In this document: in pieces, positions 58,619 to 58,672 of the stretch | How positions within the stretch are numbered: the stretch's first letter is position 1 | Layout: every line of letters begins with the position of its first letter | Source: an uncultured Lachnospiraceae bacterium | Lineage (GTDB): Bacteria > Bacillota > Clostridia > Lachnospirales > Lachnospiraceae | DNA: 58,672 bases | Assembly: GCA_910587105.1 (NCBI GenBank) | Contig: CAJUMB010000016.1 | Location: 1-58,672 of the forward strand | Reading direction: 5' to 3' | Program-made: the position numbers and the translations under genes | Notes under the pieces: model-generated | Seen by the model: the letters and a program-made list of their open reading frames with translations, nothing else | Told to the model about the DNA's origin: nothing | Databases searched by the model: none

Positions 58619-58672
58619 AAACTGTACCCCTTGTCAAGGACATTTTTTTAAATTTGTTATAGGGAACTTATG
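58617..58672. mobile_element. Possible insertion-sequence end at the window edge
   Basis: Sequence after the break begins AAACTGTACCCCTTGTCAAG and continues GACATTTTTTTAAA. An end starting with TGTACCCC is compatible with an IS3-type terminus. Only about 55 bp are visible, so no transposase or second end can be checked. Confidence 0.3.

Noticed and set aside
1..58672. tRNA or rRNA genes
   Set aside because: No T-arm-like GGTTCRANTCC context with a matching acceptor stem and no rRNA-like sequence was noticed on either strand.

Overview
The window looks like a chromosome segment from an anaerobic low-to-mid GC Firmicute, most likely a Lachnospiraceae (Blautia-like) gut bacterium. The reasons are a monofunctional CO dehydrogenase, an oxygen-sensitive class III ribonucleotide reductase, the Firmicutes rho-rpmE-prmC-prfA neighbourhood, a HrcA/CIRCE heat-shock site, NrdR boxes, a YlmC/YmxH protein and strong AGGAGG ribosome binding sites. 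The genus is an inference from gene content. No tRNA, rRNA or CRISPR array was seen.

Layout. 1-547 holds non-coding palindromic repeats. 548-3950: a secreted trigger-factor-like isomerase lipoprotein, a DacF-type D,D-carboxypeptidase and a DEDDh exonuclease. 4146-6214: a small helical protein, an Xre regulator, and divergently from it a pair of secreted cell-surface proteins whose promoter carries a palindrome. 6380-10905: a hybrid histidine kinase downstream of an unusual solute-binding lipoprotein that ends in a 5'-nucleotidase-C-like domain. 10989-17304: a cooS-cooF-NAD(P)H oxidoreductase operon flanked by two ferredoxin-type aldo/keto reductases. 17469-21537: htpG behind a CIRCE site, tmk preceded by a frameshifted gene remnant, and a divergent amidohydrolase. 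21836-25771: an SSS symporter and nrdD with NrdR boxes. 25968-36686: a long minus-strand series (glycosyltransferase, membrane protein, rho, rpmE, DUF1385 protein, prmC, prfA, nucleotidyltransferase, glmM, TPR lipoprotein). 36969: rpsT. 37392-44434: comEA, an OmpR/histidine kinase pair, a GerMN lipoprotein, comEC and holA. 44775-49687: an oppABCDF operon. 49860-51376: nrdR, a YlmC/YmxH protein and a phosphopantetheinyl transferase. 51615-56797: a transglutaminase-like lipoprotein, then a compact type IV pilus-like cluster (PilC-like, four small pilin-like or membrane proteins, PilT-like). 57003-58672: a Rpn/PD-(D/E)XK protein and a truncated tandem copy of it, possibly cut by an insertion sequence at the window edge.

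How the parts fit. The CO dehydrogenase cluster should pass CO-derived electrons through CooF to the FAD oxidoreductase and NAD(P)+; the flanking reductases are plausible neighbours in redox metabolism. NrdR, encoded at 49860, has two candidate boxes upstream of nrdD. ComEA and ComEC on one operon and the PilC/pilin-like/PilT cluster about 8 kb away could form a DNA-uptake machine, although no extension ATPase or prepilin peptidase is encoded here.

The least expected material is non-coding. A family of nested-hairpin repeats (five copies, in both orientations) has a conserved core and compensatory changes in its small stem. A short GCGTGTCTTAAA-type motif forms the end of three of these repeats and also recurs alone at several gene ends.
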